64,000 nt of DNA. It comes from Candidatus Rokuibacteriota bacterium. Its GTDB lineage: Bacteria; Methylomirabilota; Methylomirabilia; Rokubacteriales; CSP1-6. Location of the stretch: contig QHSC01000091.1 in assembly GCA_003220345.1 (NCBI GenBank), forward strand, positions 1 through 64,000, read 5' to 3'. Shown piece by piece: positions 1 through 10,085 of the stretch (position 1 is the first letter of the stretch; every line of letters begins with the position of its first letter). The notes below the pieces were generated by a model that saw only the letters and a list, made by a program, of their open reading frames with translations, did no database searches and was not told where the DNA came from. The position numbers were made by a program, and so were the translations under genes.

Positions 1-1206
1 CTGCCGCGAGATGCACCAGGGCCGGATGTTGTCCATCCAGTGGTAGTAGGTCTTGACCCAGGGACGGGGCAGGATCTTGATGCGTCGCCCCCGCACGGCC
101 TTGGTGGCGACCTCGGCGAGGGGCTTGACGTTGACGTACCACTGGCGCGAGATGAGCGGCTCCACCACGGTCTTGCTGCGGTAGCAGAGACCGACGGAGT
201 GGCGGTAGGGCTCGATGCGCTCGATGAGCCCGAGCTGCTGCATGTCCTCGACGATGCGCTTGCGGGCCTCGAAGCGATCGAGGCCCGCGTACTTGCCCGC
301 CTCCGCGGTCATCCGTCCGTCGAAGCCGATGACCGTGCGCGTGGGCAGGTTGTGACGCCGTCCGATCTCGAAGTCGATGGGATCGTGGCCCGGAGTGACC
401 TTGATGACGCCCGTCCCGAACTTGGGATCCACGGCGCTGTCCGCGATCACGCGCAGGGTGATGGTGCCCTCGACCGACGGCACCTCCAGCGTCTTGCCCA
501 CGTACTTGGCGTAGCGCTTGTCCTTGGGGTGCACGGCCACCGCGGTGTCGCCCAGCTTCGTCTCCGGGCGCACCGTTCCCAGGGTTAGAGGCCCGTACTT
601 GATGTAGACGAAGTCCGTGTCGCGCTCCTCGCGCTCCACCTCGAGATCCGACAGCACGGTCTGGCAGCTCGGGCACCAGTTGACGATGTAGTCGTCCTGG
701 TAGATGAGACCTTCCTCGAAGAGACGGACGAAGGTCTCGCGCACGGCGCGGGACAGCCCGGGATCCATGGTGAAGCGCTCGCGCGACCAGTCGCAGGAGG
801 CGCCCAGGCGCTTGAGCTGGCGGATGATGGTCCCGCCGGATTCCTCCTTCCACTTCCAGGCGCGCTCCAGGAAGGCCTCCCGCCCGATGTCGTGACGGGT
901 CTTGCCTTCGGCGGCGAGCTGCCGCTCCAGGATCACGTGCACGGCGATGGACGCGTGGTCGGTGCCGGGGACCCACAGCGCGTTGTAGCCGTCCATGCGC
1001 TTGTAGCGGATGAGGATGTCCTGCAGCGTGTTGTTGAGGGCGTGCCCCCAGTGCAGCGAGCCAGTGACGTTGGGAGGCGGGATGACGATGCAGTACGGGG
1101 GCTTGGGCGAGGCGGGATCGGCGCCGAACAATCCGCGCTCTTCCCATTCGCGGTACCAGCGTGACTCGACGATACTCGGGTCGTAGCGGTCCGCGATCTC
1201 AGCCAT
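1..1206 (-). CDS. valS: valyl-tRNA synthetase, N-terminal part (runs off window edge)
   Basis: Reverse-strand translation from ATG at 1206: MAEIADRYDPSIVESRWYREWEERGLF...PPNVTGSLHWGHALNNTLQDILIRYKRMDGYNALWVPGTDHASIAV; class I HIGH-type motif. Confidence 0.95.
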   Translation of the reverse strand, partial: MAEIADRYDPSIVESRWYREWEERGLFGADPASPKPPYCIVIPPPNVTGSLHWGHALNNTLQDILIRYKRMDGYNALWVPGTDHASIAVHVILERQLAAEGKTRHDIGREAFLERAWKWKEESGGTIIRQLKRLGASCDWSRERFTMDPGLSRAVRETFVRLFEEGLIYQDDYIVNWCPSCQTVLSDLEVEREERDTDFVYIKYGPLTLGTVRPETKLGDTAVAVHPKDKRYAKYVGKTLEVPSVEGTITLRVIADSAVDPKFGTGVIKVTPGHDPIDFEIGRRHNLPTRTVIGFDGRMTAEAGKYAGLDRFEARKRIVEDMQQLGLIERIEPYRHSVGLCYRSKTVVEPLISRQWYVNVKPLAEVATKAVRGRRIKILPRPWVKTYYHWMDNIRPWCISRQ

Positions 1207-1212
1207 GATGAT

Positions 1213-2286
1213 CTATCGTAGCACGGGGGCGGCGTCGCTCAGGCGCCAGCCGGACGCGGCGCGGCCCCACCAGAGCGTCCACGGCACGCGTCGTCCGTTC
1301 TCTCCGGGGGCGCTCGCCGCGACCTGCGCCACCCTGGGCATGTCCGGGTTGTGGACGTCGCAGGCGGTCTCGGGGGCGAGACCCGCGGGCAATTTCTTGC
1401 GGACGCGCGCCGCGGGCACGAGCCTGGCCATCTCTCCCGCGTCTCGCTTCTCCTGCGCGGCGAAGAAGCGCGCCACCGCCGCCTGCAGCTCCCGGTGCCA
1501 GCCGTTGAAGAGCTGGCGGGTTACCAGCCTGAGGCGGCCCGTGCCCGGCTCGACGCGATACGTGTCCTCCTGCTCGCTCTGCACGTCGCAGCCCGGCTTC
1601 CAGCCCGGATAGCGGAGCTCGTAGCGGATGAACACGGTCTCCCCCTTCACGGCGAGCTGGGAAGCCCACAGTCCGTGGCGATAGATCTCGGCGCTCCGCC
1701 ACGTCGCCGAGAGGGCGCGGCCACGGAGGCGCCACAGGGTGAGCCGCAGGGGACGGCTCCCCCACCCGGTGGGCGCCTCCGACCACGCCGCGAGGAAGAT
1801 GGCCGTGTCGCCCGCGCGCGGCGACGGCCACGGAAAGACCTCGGGCACGCCGTCCTCTCGCCACGCCTCGATGAGGGCGGGCGCGCCGTCGCTCCGGCCA
1901 TAGAGTCTGATGGAATTGCCCACGCCCTTGGCCGAGAGGAGAAAGCGTCCGACGAGAAAGCCCGCGCCCGCCGGACTGATGCGGAGCGAGGCGCCGCCCC
2001 AGGCGTCGGCGAATGCCTCCAGGCGATCGCGGATGAACTCGAGCGATGCGAAGGGGCCGCCGCTGCGCAGGCTCTCCAGCACCTCCGCATCGAGCAGCGC
2101 CTCGATTTCGTCCTGGACCTCGGCGTCGAGTCGTCCGCCCGTCTCCTCGACGAGGGCGAGACGGCGCGCGGCGAGCTCGCGGAAGCGCTCCAGACGGTCC
2201 CGGGGCGCCGCCGCGCCCGCGGAGCCCGTGGCGAGGAGGCCCGCGAGGAGCGCAAGGGCGAGGGCGAGAAGAGCCGGCGCGCGCAT
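1213..2286 (-). CDS. hypothetical exported protein (signal peptide, ~357 aa)
   Basis: ORF with N-terminal MRAPALLALALALLAGLLATGSAGAA signal-like segment; no family recognised. Confidence 0.6.
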   Translation of the reverse strand: MRAPALLALALALLAGLLATGSAGAAAPRDRLERFRELAARRLALVEETGGRLDAEVQDEIEALLDAEVLESLRSGGPFASLEFIRDRLEAFADAWGGASLRISPAGAGFLVGRFLLSAKGVGNSIRLYGRSDGAPALIEAWREDGVPEVFPWPSPRAGDTAIFLAAWSEAPTGWGSRPLRLTLWRLRGRALSATWRSAEIYRHGLWASQLAVKGETVFIRYELRYPGWKPGCDVQSEQEDTYRVEPGTGRLRLVTRQLFNGWHRELQAAVARFFAAQEKRDAGEMARLVPAARVRKKLPAGLAPETACDVHNPDMPRVAQVAASAPGENGRRVPWTLWWGRAASGWRLSDAAPVLR

Positions 2287-2300
2287 GCGCCTATCGTACA

Positions 2301-4634
2301 ATGGGCATGGTGCTGAAGACGCTCGACCGGTATCTGCTGAAAGAGCTCGGCCCTCCCTTCGTGCTCGGGGCCGGCGTGCTCACCTTCTTCCTCGTCATCG
2401 ATCGCGTCTACGATCTGACCGATCTCGTCATCACCAAGAATGTCCCGTTCCACCTCGTCATGGGTCTGCTCGCCTTCATGCTCCCCGCCTTCCTCGGCCT
2501 CACCCTGCCCATGGCCCTTCTCGTCGCCGTCCTCATCGTGTCGGGGCGCATGGCCGCCGACATGGAAGTGGCGGCCTTCAAGGCCTCCGGGGTGAGTCCC
2601 CTCCGGCTCTTCCGGCCCTTCGTGCTCGCCGCCTGCGTGGTCAGCGGCGCGGTGGCGTTCATCACGCTCATCGCGGCGCCGGCGGCGAGCGGGGCCTTCC
2701 AGAACCAGCTCTTCCAGATCCTCCAGACCAAGGCGACCACGGGGATCAAGGAGCGCACCTTCACCGCGTCGTTCAACCAGATGGTCATGTACGTGGAGGA
2801 CATCAGCGCCTCCCAGGTCGCCCTCCGCGGGCTCCTCGTCTCCGACGAGCGCGATCCCAAGCTCTCGCGCGTCATCGTGGCCAGGGAGGGACGGCTCTTC
2901 ACGGACACCAAGAAGCGGCGCGTGACCATGCGCTTCATCGACGGGGCGGTGAGCGAGACCGATGCCGCCGACGCGCGACGCTTCCGGCTCACCGCCTTCA
3001 GCCTCTACGACCTCAACCTGCCCCTCGAGAATCCCCAGAGCGCGGCCCAGCGCATCGAGAAGCCCGAGAAGGAAATGACGCTCGAGCAGCTGCGCGCCAC
3101 GGTCGCGGAGCTCGAGCCCCAGGGACAGATCGTGACGCCCTTCCGCGTGGAGATCCAGAAGCGCTTCACGCTGCCCGTGGCCGCGCTCGTTTTCGTCACG
3201 GTGGGATTTCCCCTGGGCATCCGGACCCTGCGCGGCGGCCGCACCCTGGCCATGGGCTCGAGCCTGGCCATCGTGGTCGGCTACTACGTCATCCACACCT
3301 TCCTCGAGGGCCTGGCCCTCCGGCAGAGGTTGCCCGTGACCCTGGCCATGTGGCTGCCCAATGCCCTCTTCGGCGCCGCCGGTCTCATCCTGCTCTACGG
3401 CGCCACTGCGGGTCTGCCCCTGTCCTTCGCTCGACTACTCGTACGCCTTCGCGCCGCTCTCCCGCGGGTGTTGCGGACCCTCGTCCCCCGGCGCTCGCCC
3501 GTCGTGCGCGCGCGGCGGGAGCCCGCGGGCGTTCGCGGGCCGCGCGCCTCCACCTACCTCATCGATCGCTATCTCGTCCGCGAGTACCTGATCTACATCG
3601 GCACCGGCCTCGCCGTGGGGGCCGTGCTCATCCTCGTGGTCGATCTCCTCCAGTACCTCGACCGCTTCCTCAGGGTGAAGCCGCCCTTTCTCTACATCCT
3701 CCAGCACCTGTTTTACCGCCTCCCCGGCTCGCTGTACGAGGGGCTGCCCATCATCGTGCTGATCTCGACCGTCTTCCTCTTCCTCTCCCTGACTCAAGCG
3801 CGCGAGCTCGACGCCATGAAGGCGGCGGGGATCAGCCTCTACCGCGCCAGCCTGCCCGTCCTCCTCGTGGCCCTCTCCATCAGCCTGGTCTCGGTGGTGC
3901 TCCAGGAGACCGTGCTCCCCGTGATCAACAGCAAGGCGGACGACGTGGACCGGGTGAAGATCCGCGGCAACCAGCCACGGCACCTCCAGCGTCAGACGCA
4001 GATCTGGTACCGGTCGTCCGATACCCGCTTCATGCGCATGGAGCTGCTGGACCCCATCGAGCGATCGCTCGACGGTCTCCTCGTGGTGGGCATCACCCCG
4101 GATTTTCGTCTGGCCGATCGGCTGGACGCCCGCAAGGCGCGCTGGACGCGCGAGGGCTGGATGCTCTCCGACGGCGTCTACCGCCACGTGGGACCGGGCA
4201 ACCACGTGAGCGCCGACCCCTTCGCGGAGCGTCTCGCCACCATGCCCGAGCAGATCAACGACCTGATCCAGGTCCAGCAGGGGCCCGAGACCATGAGCTT
4301 CCGCGAGCTCCGGACCTACGTCACGCGGCTCGCGGAGACGGGACACAACGTCGGCAAGTACCTCGTCGACCTCTACCGCAAGCTCTCCTTCCCCCTCATC
4401 CACGTGATCATGGCCCTCGTGGCCATCCCCTTCGCGCTGAGCTCGCCCCGCACGGGCGGGCGCGCGATGGGGATCGGCGTGGCCATTCTCATCTCCGTCG
4501 GCTACTGGGTCATCCACTCCATCGCCATCGCCTTCGCCAAGGCGGAGCTCCTCCCGCCCCTCCTGGGCGCGTGGACCGCCAACATCGTCTTCGCCGGAGT
4601 GGGCGCCGCGTTGTTTCTCCGCGCCCGCACCTAG
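2301..4634 (+). CDS. lptFG: fused LPS export permease LptF-LptG (YjgP/YjgQ tandem fusion)
   Basis: One uninterrupted frame holds two YjgP/YjgQ permeases: MVLKTLDRYLLKELGPPFVLG... then STYLIDRYLVREYLIYIGTGLAV...PRTGGRAMGIGVAILISVGYWV. Confidence 0.88.
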   Translation: MGMVLKTLDRYLLKELGPPFVLGAGVLTFFLVIDRVYDLTDLVITKNVPFHLVMGLLAFMLPAFLGLTLPMALLVAVLIVSGRMAADMEVAAFKASGVSPLRLFRPFVLAACVVSGAVAFITLIAAPAASGAFQNQLFQILQTKATTGIKERTFTASFNQMVMYVEDISASQVALRGLLVSDERDPKLSRVIVAREGRLFTDTKKRRVTMRFIDGAVSETDAADARRFRLTAFSLYDLNLPLENPQSAAQRIEKPEKEMTLEQLRATVAELEPQGQIVTPFRVEIQKRFTLPVAALVFVTVGFPLGIRTLRGGRTLAMGSSLAIVVGYYVIHTFLEGLALRQRLPVTLAMWLPNALFGAAGLILLYGATAGLPLSFARLLVRLRAALPRVLRTLVPRRSPVVRARREPAGVRGPRASTYLIDRYLVREYLIYIGTGLAVGAVLILVVDLLQYLDRFLRVKPPFLYILQHLFYRLPGSLYEGLPIIVLISTVFLFLSLTQARELDAMKAAGISLYRASLPVLLVALSISLVSVVLQETVLPVINSKADDVDRVKIRGNQPRHLQRQTQIWYRSSDTRFMRMELLDPIERSLDGLLVVGITPDFRLADRLDARKARWTREGWMLSDGVYRHVGPGNHVSADPFAERLATMPEQINDLIQVQQGPETMSFRELRTYVTRLAETGHNVGKYLVDLYRKLSFPLIHVIMALVAIPFALSSPRTGGRAMGIGVAILISVGYWVIHSIAIAFAKAELLPPLLGAWTANIVFAGVGAALFLRART

Positions 4635-7351
4635 CGCGCCTCCCGGAGCTGGCCGAGCAGTCCTTCGAGCTCCTTTTGCGCCTGACCATAGGCCGACCAG
4701 TCGCCCCGCTTGATCGCCTCCTGGCCGCGCTGCCAGGCCTCCCAGGCCTTCTGGACGAGTCCGGCCAGCGCCCCTGACACGACGGGAGCGGGCCGGCCGT
4801 CCGGAGTCTTCGCCGCGGGCGCCTCGTCCCCCCGCACCCGTCCGCCGAAGATGCGCTGGAGGGACTGCTCGAGGGTCGGCTCCATGGCGATCTGGTTGCC
4901 GAAGGCGACGATGACACGCCGGAGCTCGGGAAGGGCTCCCTGCTCGGCCGAGAGGTAGAGAGGCTGGACGTAGATCAGCGACTCCTCGATGGGGATGGCG
5001 AGGAGCGAGCCGCGGAGGACGCGTGACCCCTGCTGGTTCCAGAGCGAGATCTGCTGCGAGATGACGGGATCCTGGTTGATCCGCGCGTCGACCTGGCGCG
5101 GGCCGTAGACGAGCTTCTGCTTGGGAAAGATGTAGACGACGAGCCCGCCATAGTTGGGCGTGTCCATGCGCGCCGCCATGATGGCGATCATGTTGTCGCG
5201 CCGCGCCGGGTTGAAGCCCGACAAGAGCACGAACTCCTCCCGCTTCTCTCCGGGCAGCCGCATGATGGTGAAGTACGGCTCGATCTCCCGGTCGCGCCCG
5301 TCCTGCTGCAGGCGCGGGATGTTCCAGAGATCCTCCTTGTTGTAGAAGACCTGCGGGTCCTGCATGTGGTAGGTGCCGTAGAGCTTCGCCTGGATCCGGA
5401 AAAGGTCTTCCGGGTACCGGATGTGAGCGCGAAGGTTCTCGGGCATCTGCTCGATGGGCTTGAAGAGCCCGGGGAAGGCCCGGGCGAAGGTGCGGATCAG
5501 CGGATCCTTGGCGTCGGCGACGTAGAAGGCCATGGTGCCGTCGAAGGCGTCGACGGTCGCCTTGACGGAGTTACGGATGTAGTTGATGGGGCCTTCGGGC
5601 TGGGCGAAGGGGTAGCGGTCGGTGACGGTGTAGCCGTCCACGATCCAGACGAGCCGCCCGTCGTCGGTGATGACGAGGTACGGGTCGTGATCGAAGCGGA
5701 GGAAGGAGGCGACCTGGCGGACGCGCTCCCCTACTCTGCGATAGAACATGACCCGGCTCTCCGCGGAGATGTCGTCGGAGAGGAGGATCTTGATCTCGCC
5801 GAAGCGGAGGGCGAAGGCGAGCTTGCGGAGGGCTCCTCCCACGGGCACGCCGCCCCGGCCTTCGTACTTCGTGTACACGTTCTGATCGCCGGCCGGATAG
5901 TTCAGCTCCTGGGACTTCGTGCGAACGATGGCGTACTCGTTGCTGAGCTCCCCGTAGTAGATCTCCGGCCGCGTGATCTTGGGCATCCCGCCCTTGACCG
6001 CGGGGGGGATGTCCTGCACGAAGAGGTCGGGCAGCCCCTCGGGGGTGATGCGATTGACAGGCCCCGCCACCAGCCCGAAGCCGTGGGTGAAGGTCAGGTG
6101 CTCGTTGATCCACACCCGGCTCGGCAGGTGCGCGTAGGACATCTCCCGCGAGGAGAGCATGATCTGCCGGAGCTCGCCGTTCAGCGTGTAGCGGTCCACG
6201 TCCACATCGGCGAACTTGTAGTACGTCCGGATCTCCTGCAGCTGGGCGAAGCTCGTGAGGAGCGGCCGGTGGTCCCACAGCCGGATGTTCTTGATGGTGA
6301 GGCTGTTGCGATCGAGGGCGGCCGCGGTCAGCCGGTCCTCGGCGGGAAAATCCTGCTCCTTGATCCCGTCGAGGCCGTAGGCCTGCCGGGTCATCCGGAT
6401 GTTGTGCTTGATGTACGGCCGCTCGGCCTCCAGCTCGTTTGGCGTCACCTGGAGGCGCTGGAGGAGGGCGGGGTAGATGCCGAGCCCGCCTACCCAGACC
6501 ACGGCCAGCACCACGAGGCCCGCCACCAGGAAGCCCCAGCCGCCGCGACCGATCTGGAGCACGCAGGCCGCCGCGCAGAGGAGCGAGATCGCAGCGAGGG
6601 CCCCCAGAGCCGGGAGGGAGGCGTGGACGTCGGTGTAGGAAGCGCCAAAGACCACGCCGCGCGGCGAGTAGAGAAGCTCGTAGCGGTCGAGCCAGAAGCC
6701 GATGGCCCGGAGGACCAGGGCGAAGGCGGCCAGGCCCAGGAGGTGATTGCGGGCGCCCACCGCCATGCGGGGGCCCTGGGCCGTCAGCACCAGGCTGCGC
6801 AGGAGCACATAGGTGGCAATGCTCAGGACGAGGGTGCCCATCACGAGGGTCAGGGCCCCACCGTAGATGAAGCGCCAGAGGGGCAGCTCGAAGACGAAGA
6901 AGGCGAGGTCGCGCCCGAAGAGTGGATCTGTCACGCCGAAGGGCGTGGCATTGAGATAGCGCAGGAGCATGTCCCACGAAGCGCTGGCCCGGATGCCGGA
7001 GAGGAGCGCGATGACGGCGACGGCGGGAACGAGCACGCGCCGGATCAGGGGCTCGAGCACGGCGCGGCCCGGCAGCCCGAGCTGATCGTCGAGCTCCCAC
7101 AGCACGTCGGGAGCCGCCGTGCGCGCGGCCATCCAGAGATTGGCGTAGAGGAAGACGAAGACGATGCCGCCCGCCCCCAGCACCAGCCAGCCCCGGAGGG
7201 TCAGCACGGTGGTGAAGACCTGCGTGTAGCCGACCTCGCCGTACCAGAGCCAGTCGGTGTAGAGGGCCACGGCCTGGCCGACGCCGGCGAGGAGGACGAA
7301 GGCCAGGAGAAGCCACAAGCCCAGTCGCGGCGGACGCTGTCCTATCGCCAA
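4631..7351 (-). CDS. UPF0182 family large membrane protein
   Basis: 906 aa; N-terminal TM helices and motifs LLRYLNATPFGVTDPLFGRDLAFFVFELPLW and GMPKITRPEIYYGELSNEYAIVRTKSQELNYP typical of UPF0182. Confidence 0.9.
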   Translation of the reverse strand: MAIGQRPPRLGLWLLLAFVLLAGVGQAVALYTDWLWYGEVGYTQVFTTVLTLRGWLVLGAGGIVFVFLYANLWMAARTAAPDVLWELDDQLGLPGRAVLEPLIRRVLVPAVAVIALLSGIRASASWDMLLRYLNATPFGVTDPLFGRDLAFFVFELPLWRFIYGGALTLVMGTLVLSIATYVLLRSLVLTAQGPRMAVGARNHLLGLAAFALVLRAIGFWLDRYELLYSPRGVVFGASYTDVHASLPALGALAAISLLCAAACVLQIGRGGWGFLVAGLVVLAVVWVGGLGIYPALLQRLQVTPNELEAERPYIKHNIRMTRQAYGLDGIKEQDFPAEDRLTAAALDRNSLTIKNIRLWDHRPLLTSFAQLQEIRTYYKFADVDVDRYTLNGELRQIMLSSREMSYAHLPSRVWINEHLTFTHGFGLVAGPVNRITPEGLPDLFVQDIPPAVKGGMPKITRPEIYYGELSNEYAIVRTKSQELNYPAGDQNVYTKYEGRGGVPVGGALRKLAFALRFGEIKILLSDDISAESRVMFYRRVGERVRQVASFLRFDHDPYLVITDDGRLVWIVDGYTVTDRYPFAQPEGPINYIRNSVKATVDAFDGTMAFYVADAKDPLIRTFARAFPGLFKPIEQMPENLRAHIRYPEDLFRIQAKLYGTYHMQDPQVFYNKEDLWNIPRLQQDGRDREIEPYFTIMRLPGEKREEFVLLSGFNPARRDNMIAIMAARMDTPNYGGLVVYIFPKQKLVYGPRQVDARINQDPVISQQISLWNQQGSRVLRGSLLAIPIEESLIYVQPLYLSAEQGALPELRRVIVAFGNQIAMEPTLEQSLQRIFGGRVRGDEAPAAKTPDGRPAPVVSGALAGLVQKAWEAWQRGQEAIKRGDWSAYGQAQKELEGLLGQLREAR

Positions 7352-7415
7352 GGCGGAGGACCTCCGGCGCCCGGGCGGGTCCTCCCGGGAGCCACGCGGT
7401 CGAAAGGGGCCGGCG

Positions 7416-8729
<1,314 letters not shown>

Positions 8730-8793
8730 TCAAGCCGCGGCCCCGCGCCGGCATGCCGGACGCGGGGCCGCCTGATCGCGTCTCGTCGCGGGC

Positions 8794-9945
8794 TCAGACG
8801 CCCGCGTCGTCCCGCAGGTCCTTGACCCGGTTGGTTTGCTCCCAGGTGAACTCGGGCTCGGTGCGGCCGAAGTGGCCGAAGGCCGCCGTCTTGTGATAGA
8901 TGGGCCGCCGGAGGTCGAGGTACTTGATGATGCCGATGGGCGTGAAGTCGAAGTGGCGCCGGACCATCTGCTCGAGCTTGGCGTTGGGCACCTTGCCCGT
9001 GCCGAAGGTCTCGACCATGACGGACACGGGCTCGGCGACGCCGATGGCGTAGGCGACCTGCACCTGCGCGCGCTCGGCCAGCCCGGCCGCCACGATGTTC
9101 TTGGCCACGTGGCGCGCCATGTAGCATGCCGACCGGTCCACCTTCGTCGGATCCTTCCCCGAGAAGGCGCCGCCCCCGTGCGGGCAGGAGCCGCCATAGG
9201 TGTCCACGATGATCTTGCGCCCGGTCAGGCCCGTGTCGCCCATGGGCCCGCCCGTGACGAAGCGCCCGGTCGGGTTGATGTGGTACGTCACCCTCTTGGG
9301 GTCGATCAGATGCTTGGGGATGGTGGGCAGGACGACGTGCTCGATGATGTCCTTCCTGATCGTCTCCAGGCTCGCGTCGGGACCGTGCTGGGTGGAGATG
9401 ACCACCGTCTCCACGCTCACTGGCTTGCCGTCGACATAGCGGACCGAGACCTGGCTCTTGCCGTCGGGGCGGAGGTAGTCGAGGGCCCCGCTGCGACGCA
9501 CCTGGGAGAGGCGCTGCACCAGCTTGTGCGACAGCATGATGGGCAGCGGCATCAGCTCTTCCGTCTCCGTGCAGGCGTAGCCGAACATCAGCCCCTGGTC
9601 TCCCGCGCCCAGCTTGTCCACGCCCATGGCGATGTCGCCCGACTGCTCGTCGATGGCGGTGATGACACCGCAGGTCTCGTAGTCGAAGCCGAACTTGGCC
9701 CGGGTGTAGCCGACGCCCTTGATGGTCTCTCGCGCGATCTTCGGGATGTCCACGTAGCAGGACGTCGTGATCTCGCCCGCCACCACCACGAGGCCGGTCG
9801 TCAGCAGGGTCTCGCACGCCACGCGCCCGGTGGGATCCTGCCTGAGGATCGCGTCGAGCACCGCGTCCGAGATCTGGTCCGCGATCTTGTCGGGATGCCC
9901 CTCGGTCACCGACTCCGAGGTGAACAGATACTCCTCTCGCGCCAT
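8794..9945 (-). CDS. metK: S-adenosylmethionine synthase
   Basis: [54 protein letters not shown] motifs. Confidence 0.98.
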   Translation of the reverse strand: MAREEYLFTSESVTEGHPDKIADQISDAVLDAILRQDPTGRVACETLLTTGLVVVAGEITTSCYVDIPKIARETIKGVGYTRAKFGFDYETCGVITAIDEQSGDIAMGVDKLGAGDQGLMFGYACTETEELMPLPIMLSHKLVQRLSQVRRSGALDYLRPDGKSQVSVRYVDGKPVSVETVVISTQHGPDASLETIRKDIIEHVVLPTIPKHLIDPKRVTYHINPTGRFVTGGPMGDTGLTGRKIIVDTYGGSCPHGGGAFSGKDPTKVDRSACYMARHVAKNIVAAGLAERAQVQVAYAIGVAEPVSVMVETFGTGKVPNAKLEQMVRRHFDFTPIGIIKYLDLRRPIYHKTAAFGHFGRTEPEFTWEQTNRVKDLRDDAGV

Positions 9946-9956
9946 CGTCTTCCTCC

Positions 9957-10006
9957 CGTCCGTTTAGTCACTTCCCACTGCCATGGTGACGTCCGGATTC
10001 GGACGT
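9957..10006 (-). promoter_or_regulatory. candidate cis-regulatory leader of metK (hairpin plus alternative pairing with SD region)
   Basis: Minus-strand leader has ACGTCCG-AATC-CGGACGT hairpin (10006..9989); a second CGGACG directly before the GGAGG SD (9962..9957) could pair with the same 5' arm. Confidence 0.4.
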
Positions 10007-10085
10007 ACTCACGCGAGGTTAGCATGGCCTCCGGCACCGCTCAAGCGAAATGGGCACGGCGGCCGATATTTCGCGGGAGACTTCG

